64,000 bases of DNA, from assembly GCA_942159475.1 (NCBI GenBank), contig OW804095.1:87495740-87559739 (forward strand), written 5' to 3'. The notes beneath the pieces are model-generated. The model worked only from the letters and a program-made list of their open reading frames with translations. It searched no databases and was not told the origin of the DNA. The DNA comes from Sthenelais limicola. Its lineage: Eukaryota; Annelida; Polychaeta; Phyllodocida; Sigalionidae. The stretch's first letter is position 1, and each line of letters begins with the position of its first letter. Position numbers and translations under genes: made by a program. Shown piece by piece: positions 10,917-20,989 of this stretch.

Positions 10917-11336
10917 GTATATGTGATGTGTTTCAGGAAAATGAGTCATAAGTCGCAAAAAATAGAGTTTGAGATTCCATTATATTTGAAAAGATGAGAT
11001 CAGGCCGATTCCAATGATAGTAAACAGTCTAATAATCCAATAAGTATTTCTAGATTTTAAGTTTGATATTTTTATTTGGAAAAAACAAGTTTGCCATATT
11101 TCTGTGGGGTAGTAAACAGTAAAATAACTAAATATAGTCCATATAAGGACCTTTAAAACGAAAGGATATATGACATACATTGTCCTGAAATTTGATACAT
11201 CGATCGATCTATATATAAGTGATAAGGTCTCCGAAAATCAGAACATTTCAATGGAGAGATTTTGTAAAATAAACATTTTGAAAAATATCATTTTTGCGAC
11301 TTATGACTCATTTTCCTGGAACACATCACATATGAG
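10917..11336. repeat. Foldback segment with about 45-bp inverted arms
   Basis: The left arm (about 10917-10961) contains ATGTGATGTGTTTCAGGAAA then ATGAGTCATAAGTCGCAAAA. The right arm (about 11291-11336) is its reverse complement with only a few differences. The 330-bp spacer is AT-rich and non-coding. It could be a MITE or a foldback element nested in the TTAA element. Confidence 0.7.
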
Positions 11337-12088
11337 TCTATCCACCAAACCTTCGTCATAAGGTTTTTGTTCCATATTGACGTTATTTCTGTGTATGTAA
11401 ATGTAATATTAGCATAAATGTATTGCCCTCTTCAAGAGCTGTCGATGGTATACCACTTTTATATATGTAGCACAAAAAATGGCTACTATAATGTAGATAA
11501 TTTGTGTGTTTTAGGCATAAATTGCTTTAAAAATCAGACTTCTTCATTTGTGAATGCATATAGAATAAAGAATATGGCTGCATTTTATTAATTTTTATAA
11601 ATAATAACATGTGAAAATACATCAAAAATAATTTCATGAAAAGATATCTTGTTGATAACACCCTATGTAGTGTCTGAACACTAACTCAGGTTCTTGGTCC
11701 TTGCCAGCAACTACCCTTTATTACCACACACCAAACACAGCTTGGGAGGCCAGACTACAGAGGCAGTCTGAAGCCTGCCTACCCCTTGTCACAGAGGGTC
11801 AGTCCATGAAACATACACAATACACATAGGGGTGTATAGCATACAGGTTAACACAGAGTACATACACAACATGACTATACAATACAGTAGTAATCACAAA
11901 TACAAGCTGCAGTGCATAAGAAGGACATCTGTTGGTCCATATAGGAGTATACATAAAGCACTGTACTGCAAACCCCTGGTGGAGTAGACTGTAACTCATA
12001 CTCAATGTAGCAGTAAAGATTACCTGTGATACCCACAGTACTACACCTATATATTTGTAGATTCATAATTTGTTGTTGGGTAGGAAGA

Positions 12089-12476
12089 TGTAAGCGACCG
12101 TGCTACAACTATTTAAAATATCGTTGCACATAATAAAACATGAATCTGGCATTTACCTTCTTTGTTAAACAGTAGAATCTTATATTGTCTTGGGAATGCA
12201 AAAAAATCGTTGATATTCATTGGATATCTTTGATATAGCATCAAGTTTGTTGCTTGAAAAATTAGCATGGGCACATTTTAATGTAAGCGACCGTACCATA
12301 TGTGAATGATCATATTTTTCCCCCATTTACTTCATTGAAGGAGATTTTTATTGAAAATATGTCCCCATATTACAAGGATTCTATGCAACATGTTTAGATT
12401 TATAAAAGAGCCCAGCTTTTCCTCATATTCAATATTGATTTGTACATGTAAGCAACCGTGTACTGTAAGCAACCGT
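12089..12476 (+). repeat. Four copies of the 13-mer TGTAAGCRACCGT
   Basis: Copies at 12089-12101, 12282-12294, 12447-12459 and 12464-12476, all in the same orientation, in otherwise unremarkable AT-rich DNA. Confidence 0.7.
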
Positions 12477-12879
12477 GGGGACAAATTCAATTGGATTCGT
12501 ATTTATAATATTTAGCCAGTAGTAAAATCAGATATATATGTTTTATCTTAGAATCATAAAATATGGATTTTGGGCTTTCAGGAAAAGTTTATTCCAACAG
12601 AATCGGTTCAGTGGTTCTCTATGTATTGTTGGTTTGAAAACGTCACTATTATTTCTCTATTTCTCAGTTAATTCTGCGATATAATTCTTAGGTAGGGTTT
12701 GGTGCTGCGTTTTGCAGCTGAAGTGGTGTTTTTGCGTTCAATTGCGTGATAAGACCCCTACTTCGTCGTCAAACACTCTCTTTCTCCTCCTCCCATAATC
12801 CTTCTCAGAGGCCTTCTATAGTCCTTCTGTACAGACTATATATGTACTAAAAGGTCTAGGGTTGACAAGTGGTGTCATC

Positions 12880-13125
12880 CTCCTACTCCTCCTCTCTCCT
12901 CCTCTCTCTCTATCTCTATCCTCTTTGCGTAATTGTGTGATTGGACCCCTACTGCGTTCCTATGGGCAAATTGCCTTGGATTTGTTTTTTAAAAATGGTT
13001 TCTCAGCCCTGGAAACTAAATATTTTTCCCTCTTTCTTCCTCCCTATCTCTCTCTCTCTCGTTCCCGATCCCTGCTCCCCTTGATAGGACGCCTACTGCG
13101 CTCGCTCTCTCTCTCTCTCTCACCC
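12880..13125 (+). repeat. CT-rich microsatellites
   Basis: Imperfect (CT)n and (TCC)n stretches at about 12880-12930, 13028-13062 and 13103-13122. ORFs across them are low complexity and not credible. Confidence 0.7.
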
Positions 13126-13157
13126 CCATAGGCCTACTATAAGCTTTGTCTAAAGAA

Positions 13158-13256
13158 ATTGTCCCTGTCCTCCGCTGAGGTTCGAACCCACGATCCCTGG
13201 TGCAGCATATCAGCGGTGTAGTCCGCTCTGCCACGGAATCCTATGGACGGGGACAA
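13158..13256 (-). repeat. tRNA-derived SINE or tRNA pseudogene
   Basis: On the - strand a polymerase III A box (TGGCAGAGCGG) is followed about 45 bases later by a B box (GGTTCGAACCT). The T-stem does not pair cleanly and no complete acceptor stem with CCA-side pairing is seen, so it is not a functional tRNA gene. Short complementary sequences (GTCCC...GGGAC) flank it on both sides. Confidence 0.6.
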
Positions 13257-13644
13257 ATGAAAACAGACATGTGAAAATAAACTTCTCCAAGTTCACAGAA
13301 ATGTTCATTTATGAACAGAATCGTTCATTTGGGATCTTTAATAAGAGTCATATTAAGCTTCCTATCTCTTTAGTTACTTTATATAATTCATTAAATAACT
13401 TTTAAAGGTGTTTTCGTTGGCCCAGCTGAGTGGGCGATAATGGGGGATTCAGCCCACTCAGCTGTCCACTGAGCGAGGGTCCAAGCTCATGGACTAGGTG
13501 GCAGGGAGCACTGAAGGATGCATGTATGCATGTATGCATGTATACATGTATGTATACATGTAGTGTACTTGAAGAAGTGTTATCTATGCATGTATCTATG
13601 CATGTATCTATGTGGTGCACTTAGAGTGTACTATATGGGAGTGT

Positions 13645-13756
13645 ACCGTACTTGGAGTGTACCGTACTTGGAGTGTACCGTACTTGGAGTGTACCGTACT
13701 TGGAGTGTACCGTACTTGGAGTGTACCGTACTTGGAGTGTACCGTACTTGGAGTGT
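13645..13756 (+). repeat. 16-bp tandem array, 7 copies
   Basis: The unit accgtacttggagtgt repeats perfectly from 13645, every 16 bases. It passes directly into a related 11-bp array. Confidence 0.9.
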
Positions 13757-14056
13757 ACTTGGAGGTACTTGGTGGGTACTTGGTGGGCACTTGAAGGGTA
13801 CTTGGTGGGCACTTGAAGGGTACTTGGTGGGTACTTGAATGGTACTTGAATGGTAGTTGGTGGGTACTTGGTGGGTACTTGAATGGTACTTGAAGGGTAC
13901 TTGGTGGGTACTTGAAGGGTACTTGAAGGGTACTTGGTGGGCACTTGAAGGGTACTTGGTGGGCACTTGAAGGGTACTTGGTGGGTACTTGAATGGTACT
14001 TGAAGGGTACTTGGTGGGTACTTGAAAGGTACTTGGTGGGTACTTGAAGTGTACTT
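13757..14056 (+). repeat. 11-bp minisatellite, about 27 copies in two alternating forms
   Basis: Units of the type GGTACTTGGTG and GGTACTTGAAG (some GGCACTTGAAG or GGTACTTGAAT) alternate irregularly. They share the core GTACTTG with the 16-bp array beside it, so both probably grew from one seed. ORFs of up to 163 codons across it are repeat artefacts. Confidence 0.88.
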
Positions 14057-14420
14057 ATAATTACTTATTATTATATAATCGAAATCTCTTGTTGTCTCAC
14101 TCACTCTCTCTCTGTGTCTCACTCACTCATATGTCATATGGTCGATGGTACTTTTTCTCTCCACATCCCACACCCCTACCCCCTTGCTCTGATATATTCA
14201 TATTTTTAATTATAATTAAACTTATAATTATAATTATGTAATCGACCTATATTTATACTTATAGTAAAAAAATATACTTAATTTTTACTTATAATTACAA
14301 TTCTATATAATTCGAATAATTAAAAACTCGCTTTACACAAGCTTATGCTTGTAATTCTTGTTAAAAGAACAGTAATGAAGAACTATTTATGTTTTGAAAT
14401 AAAATGCATTTTCCCAACCC

Positions 14421-14580
14421 ATAATGCATTAATGCAAGCCACGCCCTATGGACGATAATGCATTAATGCAAGCCACGCCCTATGGACGGGAATGCATTAA
14501 TGCATGCCTTGCCCCTATCATGGGAATGCATAAATGCATGCCACGCCCCCCTCACAGGAAGGCATTTATGCATTCCATGC
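14421..14580 (+). repeat. About 35-bp array with palindromic ATGCATTAATGCAT core
   Basis: Four to five diverging units of AATGCATTAATGCA plus AGCCACGCCCTATGGACG. They form the right subterminal part of the TTAA element. The self-complementary core would form a cruciform in each unit. Confidence 0.75.
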
Positions 14581-14594
14581 CCCTAAAGGGTTAA

Positions 14595-16392
14595 CAACAT
14601 TACTGACCGAGGTTTCGTGTCCTTTGTTGGCGCTCCCGGGCCACTGCCCTTAGCATCAACCGCACTAATGTTGTTCCATTCTACCTGCCCGTCTGGCCCC
14701 CACTGATGGCACGACCGTCCAGGAGTTATTTCCGCGCCCAAGCGGGCTAAGGTAGGAGAATCTCCCCCTTTTGGAGTTTCGTCAAACTCATGGGTCACGT
14801 CACCGCTTCCTTGCGAGACCCATGTCAATTTCGCTGAGCAGTTTTAGTCTGTTCCAGGGCCTTGTCCTTGACACCCTTTTCTTTCGCAAGGAACTCGCGG
14901 ACATTTTTTAGGTGATTGCAGTCGGCCTGTATGTGCGATTTCTTCCCACACAGCCAACAGGCGTGCTCTGGACGAGTCGCCTTACCCTCCTTCTTTCTGT
15001 AGAGGGAAGGGGGCTCGCTGTATATCGGGGAGGCTGGCTTAAATAGTTGATGTAATTGATGAAAGAGCATAATAAACTTGATATTTGGTTTCTCGAGCTT
15101 TCGGGCGACTTGCCCTTCTTCAGGAGTTGATGATCTCCTCCTTCTTTCTGTAGTCCGTTTTAGCGGCTTGCAGAGCTGCCGATGAAAGAGTCTTCTTTGA
15201 AGAAGATTTTGATGAAGTCTTAGTTTTATCCCACAACTTCTTCGTACCCTGCGAAATCAGCCATTACTTCCGATTCCGATTCAGAATCATTGGTTCGGAA
15301 GTTTGTCTCCTGACGAATTCTCATCAGAAGCAGCCTTGACCTCCACTGGGCATAAGCAGCTTTACACTCCTCATCTTTCTTCTGACCGTAGAAATTATAT
15401 CCACAAGTTTTAAACTTTGCAGATGGTCCTGGTGTGGTTCCCAACACACGTTGATATGCGGCCAGCCCACCAGCTTGGACAAAATTGGTCGCGAGATCTA
15501 CACATTCTTGCATAGATTTGGGGCGATTTGTTTGCACCCACATGCCGACTTGTCCTCCAGACCTGTGCAGAAGATACAGATAGACCCCTTCTTCATATGC
15601 TCGAGGTATTGACCCTCGTATGCCTGCTTACACAGAGTGTGCAACGCTTCACCATAGTGCTGAAGGGATTCCCCTGGTTGCTGTATGTGACCACGGTATT
15701 CCTCCAGGCGCTGTTCCTCCGTTTTCGTATCCAGAATGATACAAAGTCGCGTGACAACGTCACACAAAGTTAGGGGATCACAAGTATCCCCAAGTCAACT
15801 GATTTACATGTCGAGATGTAGCCATAATGAGTTCACACATAAGTGTTTCCTCGCTCCAGCCACATAGCTCTGCGTAATTAACTGCGGATGCCAAGTACTC
15901 CTCCAAGTCCTCCCCTTTTCGGTAAGGCTTAAGGTTTTTCGGTTTTGGGCTTTCACCTTTCCCCGTCAAGCCACTTAGACAAATTTCCGCAGGACAGTCT
16001 TCATTATATACAACACTCGATTCCATCTCTGGAATCATAGAGCTTCGACCGGAGGGACATGTTACCCCCGTGTGCTTTCCGTATCGACGGCATAGTCTGC
16101 ACGTTCGAAAAGTTTACGGAGCAAGTCATCCTCATAGTACGAGCGTAAAACCCAAAACCGTGGCCACCAGTTTTTCAACCGAGACCTTTATTTCAGGTTC
16201 TATGACTATAAAATCCGCACGCATCTTCTCTATGTGGGTTATGGCCTCATCCAGCTGGGCGAAAGTCCTATCCGCAAATTCTTGCGTTACATCTTGACGT
16301 CTAGTGAACATCAAAGCGAGAGACGTGCTTGCCTCTTGCACAGCTTTCGCCGTGGCTTCTGCCGCGACTTCTTCCTCCGTAAGCTCACCCAT
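14595..16392 (-). pseudogene. Degenerate gypsy gag, - strand, with zinc knuckle
   Basis: Starts at an ATG (16392-16390) soon after the putative LTR and primer-binding site. Coding segments at 16392-16132, 16038-15778, 15767-15498, 15543-15226, 15070-14825 and 14828-14583 lie in three frames and give a Glu/Lys-rich capsid-like product. Near 14950 a CX2CX4HX4C zinc knuckle (CWLCGKKSHIQADC) marks the nucleocapsid. It is interrupted by a 134-bp retroposon at 15003-15136 and, at its 3' end, by the TTAA element at 14591. Gag would build the particle that packages element RNA. Multiple frameshifts make it dead. Confidence 0.8.
15003..15136 (-). mobile_element. 134-bp retroposon with 17-bp target duplication and hammerhead-like core
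   Basis: The 17-mer CCTCCTTCTTTCTGTAG lies at 14986-15002 and again at 15137-15153. Between them the - strand reads, near its 5' end, CTGAAGA-A-GGGC-loop-GCCC-GAAA, then a palindromic AGCT and CGAG that can pair with the upstream CTC. This is the layout of the hammerhead-like motifs known from Penelope-like elements and related retroposons, with one core change (CTGAAGA instead of CTGATGA). The rest is non-coding. It lies in gag and postdates it. Confidence 0.7.
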
Positions 16393-16439
16393 CGTGGGGC
16401 GAAAGCTTGAGGAGGGATCCTTTCTGGAATTTCACTACT

Positions 16440-16462
16440 CGGCCCTAGGCTCAAGGCACCAA
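16440..16462 (-). promoter_or_regulatory. Putative tRNA primer-binding site of the old gypsy element
   Basis: Directly inside the LTR end, the - strand reads TGGTGCCTTGAGCCTAGG. It begins with the TGG expected opposite a tRNA 3' CCA. The tRNA was not identified. Confidence 0.55.
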
Positions 16463-16913
16463 TGTAGTGAACCACAGATTCATGGGCACGAGTTTACGAA
16501 AATCGGGAAAGAATCACGAGAACGAAAAGTATTCGTCTCAAGCTGTTTTATTACCCAAGGTATACAGTTACAAAGGTATTGTCTCTGCAAAAGGGTGCTT
16601 ATTTTCAACAACAGAAGTATCTCGGTCCACGGCGTGGCGAGTCTGTAGTGTCTGTAGTGTTAAGCAAAGACCGGATCCACTTGCGGAGGTAGTTGTATTC
16701 TCTGCCTACCGCCTGTCGGAGGGTGTCTGCAGTGCTGTCCGCACGATGATGTGTTGTCGCCCTCTGACGGAACTGGCTGGAACTGATGGTATTGTCCCGC
16801 TCTAGTAGAAGTGCCCCCACTGTTGTAGCCTGGTTGTTGGTGTAGTTGGACGACAGCATCGATGTAATGTATTTGGGGGGGGGGGGGGGAGGGGGGAGGG
16901 CAGACCCACTACT
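16463..16913 (-). repeat. 5' LTR of the old - strand gypsy element
   Basis: On the + strand it begins TGTAGTGAACC and ends GACCCACTACT, nearly mirror ends; a related solo LTR at 46717-47831 ends CACTACA. On the - strand an AATAAA lies near 16547-16552. The segment from about 16760 to 16913 aligns by eye with 47700-47831. A run of G (about 16875-16889) expands it. The LTR ends a few bases before the inverted repeat of the DUF7869 element. Confidence 0.72.
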
Positions 16914-16959
16914 AATATAATATGAGACGTGCTCCATCAAAATGAGTCCCATGTCGGCC

Positions 16960-17643
16960 AAATCGATTTTGGAGTTAGCTATTGGATGGGTAAGCAGCAG
17001 GAAAGAGCTTTCCAATGATGTATAGAGCTTAATTTTAGGCCTATTGGGTATAATTCTATGGTTGCGGTGAGTATTTAAGGGACGCGGTTACTGGAGGAGC
17101 CGGAAACTGAGATACAGCCTGTTTAAGTTCGGCGAGTGACCTTCGGCGCGCCATCCTTGGTTACGGGCATTTGTTATCAAGCGATTTCTATGAAATTTGG
17201 GACACACTTTACTAACTGCCATAGCCATAACATATACCAAATTCAGTTCATTTACTTAGTAACTTATCATTTTATCGCGCGATGAAAATTGGGTGAAATT
17301 TGGGCAAAATACATTTCTAGGAGACTTTTGTGGGATTTATGTCGGACGCGTTGTCATGCAAAATGACCAGTTCATATGATTGGATTTTTCTCAGATTTGG
17401 GGCATGTATTATAGACTAGTAGGGCCACAATATATAAAAAAATCAGTGCATTTCATTTAATATTTTTTATTTTATTACCCTGTTAACACGAGTATAATAA
17501 TTCTGTACAAAATTCTTCGGTGCAGTGCTTGCAATATATACATGATAACACACCTATTCATTCTAACAAAACAAAATGTACAACAGTATTCACCAGTAAT
17601 AAAATCAGTAATAAAATCAGTAATAAAATCAATAAAATAGCAG
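16960..17643 (-). other. 3' flank of DUF7869 gene inside the candidate transposon
   Basis: No ORF supported. Short AATAAA/ATTAAA-like signals near 17455-17470 and a TAAAATCAGTAA tandem at about 17596-17640 lie just after the stop. The rest is moderately AT-rich sequence with CpG-containing stretches (17090-17160, 17270-17360). Confidence 0.4.
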
Positions 17644-19517
17644 TCAGCCCCTACCCCTACCCCTACCCCTACCCCTACCCCTCCCTGGCCGGCGTTGCTG
17701 AACATTTCCCCTCCCCCTCCCCCTACCTCTCTTTGCTGGAGGAGGTGCAACCTCCCCATCCGAAGAAGATTCTGAAGATTCCCTTACCCTGCCCCTTCCC
17801 CTTACTGTTCCTCTACCCCTACCCCTACCCCTACCCCTACCCCTACCCCTACCCCTACCCCTAGCTTGAGGTTCCTCTTGAGGTTCCTCCTCCTCCTCCT
17901 CCTCAGAAGATTCATCACCACCTAATTCTAATGATTCATCAGAAGAAGATTCCCTGTCCCTTCCCCTTCCCCTTCCCCTTCCTCTACCCCTCCCTCTTCC
18001 TCTAGCCCTTCCACTTCCCCTCCCTCTACCTCTTACTGGGGCGACTGCAGGAGCCTGTACAATGTAGCCATCCCCCCCCCCTCCCTGGCCCTTCTTCAGG
18101 TACAGTTGGTTTGGGGCACATAATGTCTTTGGTTTCTTCGGTACAAAAATCACGAATAGAATTAAAAAGATACCACTGTCTGTATGCAGACAGTCCAGGA
18201 GAAGGTACAATGGGTGGGTTGTCCTGAGGGACATCACCCACATCAACAGTAAGCATTTTAAAAGTACCACTATCTTCAGGGCCTACAAATGGCCTGAAAG
18301 AAATAACACCAGGTTTGTCACTAGAAAATTCAAAATGATGATACCCTTTGATACCTGGAAAAGATTTGGAGAAAGGTGACAGGAATGCCTGCCAGTCGTA
18401 CAATGGAACAAAAACAGTACCCCTTTCATCACCTACAAGTTGGGCCTGGTTGACCCCCCCTGGCGTACTGCGCTGCACACTGGCTTTTAATTGCTGAAGA
18501 GAAGAAACGTTGTCCCGACGAAATTGTTTTTTCAAGAGACCAAAGCACCAGTCGGGGGCAAACTTAGTGTGCCCAGTAATCAAAAAGTTAAGTGTAATAG
18601 ACCTGTGCCTTCCAGTAAGGACACGCCACATCAAATAGGCCAAAACATACCGGTTCTTGTTCTGGCCACTACAATTGTCACAGTTAAGATCTAAATCTTT
18701 CTCCCCCAGACCATAGTTTTCAAAGTAATGATTCAGATAAGAAATAACTGCATTTGACCCCTTACTGGTGCAATGGCTCTCATCTATAAGGTAGTTAACT
18801 TGTCTAGGCATTCCTTCCATGCAAATACCGAACAGGCCTACCTTCCTCGGGGTGAGAAAATAAAGGGGACCTGGTTGCATCGGGTAAGAAGGTAAATGCA
18901 CTTGTTGTGCAAAGTCAAAACTGAGATGTACTCGAATGTCACATGAGCAAGGGGCATGTTTGCCAAGGGGGGGTTCACCATTGTCTCTGTACGCTTCTTT
19001 TGCATCAGCACAAAATTTCTGATAAAGAGTTCTTTCGGCGGTTACACTGTCTAAATGTTTCTGCTGTTTCTTTAACTTGGCAGCTTTCACAACATCAGGT
19101 AAATTACTACTACAGGAAATGTCTCTGTTATTACGCTGGCACTCCCAGCAGAGGTCTGTCATGGGACGACTTGTGACTATTTTAGGAAGATACTTGCGCC
19201 ATAAATGACCAAAAGTGGAGTAGGCAACAGCCCTATTGCCAGTCTCTTGCATGGCTTGTGTGTAAAGACGATGAACTTCAGCTTTTGTAGAACGGCAGGG
19301 GAGAATTAAGATGTCGTCTCTGTGGTGAGAAGATACTCTGCCTGGCAAGACAAGAGCATGTGTTTCGGCATAAGATGTGATGAAGTTGATAGTGTTCTTC
19401 AGGTCATCTATTGGCAAAGACCTCACAGCACGGTGACCACCACCCTGTCGTGAACGAGTGACCAGACCATCCTCAGCGAAGGATTTTAGCAAAACTGTCA
19501 GCAAGTTTTGGCTAATC
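17644..19517 (-). CDS. DUF7869 gene exon 4 (catalytic core and tail)
   Basis: Acceptor TTCTAG ends at 19518. It encodes the three-aspartate core and then, after the C-run at 18072-18081, about 143 residues of RG repeats and acidic blocks ending in TGA at 17646-17644. With ten C the frame stops at 18026-18028; with nine it would run through the tail. The tail is coded by hexamer-like TAGGGG and AAGGGG repeats, prone to length change. Confidence 0.85.
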
Positions 19518-20885
19518 CTAGAAGTGAAGGGAGAGAAAAGAAATAGAAAAAATAATTAATAATAATTTAATCGTTGACAAAGGAAGAAATTGAACATAAT
19601 GCAGGATCTTAAAATGACAATACCAAAATATTGATTCTTAGCAAATAATCATGTTATTATGAATAGCTATCTAATGTTCAGTATTAATGGGCACCACAAG
19701 ATTCATGATAACACTCACTTGTAAAGGAATTTAAAGGTAGCTTTGCAAATAGGCTTGTTATGCATCCTGTAGTGGCTCTTTGGGTGTTTTCTCTCTCCCT
19801 TCCACTGGCGCCCCTTCTTGGTTGGACTGCATCGATCACTGTTGTCAGTAACAGTATTGAAAACGCCAAAGAGTGCCATGTCGAGCTCATCTGAAACGAC
19901 AGTATAACAATAATGTAAAAATGAATTTGTGACTGACTAATATCACCGACACCAATCTTAGTCTGAGTCCCTACAGTTATCCTACGTAATTAGTTATCCT
20001 ATGTAATTGGGTAGCACGTGTCCTCATTATTTAACAAGCTACAGCTTAAAATACTGATTAAAATACTGAATGAGTATTATACAGGCATGTATGGGCAATG
20101 AGGCAATAGAGAAAAACATTATTTTGAAATTACCTCGATGGATTTGGTCATGTTCCGACCGATGAGAGATGCGCTGTTCCACAGTGAACTGGTCTATGCA
20201 TGGCCCGCCGTTAAACAATCGGCAGTTACATCTGAAATGGACAAAATCCTAGATTTTAATTTGCCCATAATGACACAAACAAACAATGTATTTTTAACCC
20301 TACATTCCACACGAGATGAGTAAGGAATCTCAGACGTCCCAAGTAAATAGCTACTCCCCAGATCTCGAGGGCCTTAAACTCCCCACGCACGAACAACACC
20401 ATGCGACTTAAAACATACACCAATTAAATTTTAGAACCTCTAAATATACCCACAAGGTATCTAGCACATATAACAGCATTGGATTATAGATTTGGAATGA
20501 TTTCCAGGGATGTACATAGCATAGTTTTCAGATCGCGTCCCCCAGCATGTCAACACACACGATAGAAAAGATGGCTGCAGAGCACCAACACTTACCGAAA
20601 CGTGGAGCACTTTTCCCGTTCCTTGTCCACGACTGCCTGCATGTGATCAATAATAAGAATAGGTTCTGATGCTTCCTCAACTTCTTCTTCGTTCGTCTCC
20701 GGAGTTTCAGGCTGATCAGGGACGTCTGGTTCTCCATCTGAGTCAGATTCCACCGTCTCTGTTTCCTCGTTGAACACAAAATACTCTTCGATTAGGTTAC
20801 GCCATTCGGCGTTGTCGACAACACCTCCCAAATTGGCTCGAGCGATGCCATTAAGAGCTTCTGCGACGGTGGCCTCAGCTTCCAT
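17644..20885 (-). CDS. DUF7869-family protein, four exons, with acidic and Arg-Gly-rich tail
   Basis: Four exons join in phase: 20885-20596, 20231-20134, 19890-19719 and 19517-17644, all with GT-AG introns. The product is about 800 residues. An acidic N-terminus precedes a Cys cluster (CNC...PC), then MHNKPICKATFKFLY and ALVLPGR, which I recognise from a widespread invertebrate family of unknown role whose core is annotated DUF7869. A CWEC motif could bind zinc. The core has aspartates in LSFDFAQ (about residue 388), CDNCSGQNKN (about 467) and GHTKFAPDWCFG (about 509), a spacing compatible with an RNase H-fold DDE/D nuclease. The tail alternates acidic Ser-rich blocks with long RG repeats, likely nucleic-acid binding. 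Reaching the tail needs a frameshift at the ten-base C-run 18072-18081; otherwise the protein stops at 18026. The gene lies between inverted repeats, so transposase is the leading but unproven role. Confidence 0.85.
19719..19890 (-). CDS. DUF7869 gene exon 3
   Basis: Acceptor TTTCAG ends at 19891; donor GTGAGT starts at 19718. The true frame (ELDMALFGVFN... to KFLY) differs from the longest ORF in this place. It joins exon 4 within a Lys codon. Confidence 0.87.
20134..20231 (-). CDS. DUF7869 gene exon 2
   Basis: Acceptor TTTCAG ends at 20232 and the donor is GTAATT from 20133. Its 98 bases complete the split Arg codon of exon 1 and encode the CNCRLFNGGPC cluster. Too short to stand out as an ORF, but phases agree on both sides. 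Confidence 0.85.
20596..20885 (-). CDS. DUF7869 gene exon 1
   Basis: The first ATG (20885-20883) has a strong context (AACATGG). Upstream frame is open but has no ATG. It encodes about 96 residues, strongly acidic in the second half. Donor G|GTAAGT at 20595. It leaves two bases of a codon. Confidence 0.85.
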
Positions 20886-20989
20886 GTTTAAATAATAAAC
20901 CTTGGTCCATTTAAAACTTTGTTGGAGAGTAAAACACGTCTTGTATCGTCTGGAATCGAGGAATAACTGGTCGCTTCGATTCAAATCCA

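Larger units (their letters stand above)
10839..14590. mobile_element. piggyBac-type TTAA-flanked element, non-autonomous, satellite-rich
   Basis: TTAA lies at 10835-10838 and 14591-14594, directly inside the old gypsy coding sequence. The ends read CCCATTCGAGGC (left) and, on the other strand, CCCTTTAGGGGC (right), about 9 of 12 matching. This is the TTAA plus CCC... pattern of piggyBac-like elements. The 3752-bp interior has no transposase ORF. It holds a foldback segment, four copies of a TGTAAGC motif, CT microsatellites, a tRNA-derived SINE, two minisatellites and a 35-bp palindromic array at its right end. It may itself be a composite of insertions. Confidence 0.6.

Noticed and set aside
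13158..13256. Functional tRNA gene
   Set aside because: A and B boxes are present but the stems do not close, and it lies in repeat-rich DNA; SINE or pseudogene is more likely.
13518..14122. ORFs of 106-163 codons rich in YLECTVLG or KYPSSTHQVP
   Set aside because: Products of the 16-bp and 11-bp arrays in several frames and both strands.
13645..14580. CRISPR-like array
   Set aside because: Repeats are directly tandem without unique spacers, and the genome is eukaryotic.
16605..17015. 136-codon - strand ORF with a proline run
   Set aside because: It spans a C-run, the LTR end and the inverted repeat of the next element; chance ORF over a junction.
17520..17864. + strand Pro-Tyr repeat ORF and telomere-like CCCCTA runs
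   Set aside because: This is the antisense of the RG-rich tail of the DUF7869 gene. The CCCCTA periodicity is broken by coding acidic blocks, so it is not telomeric.
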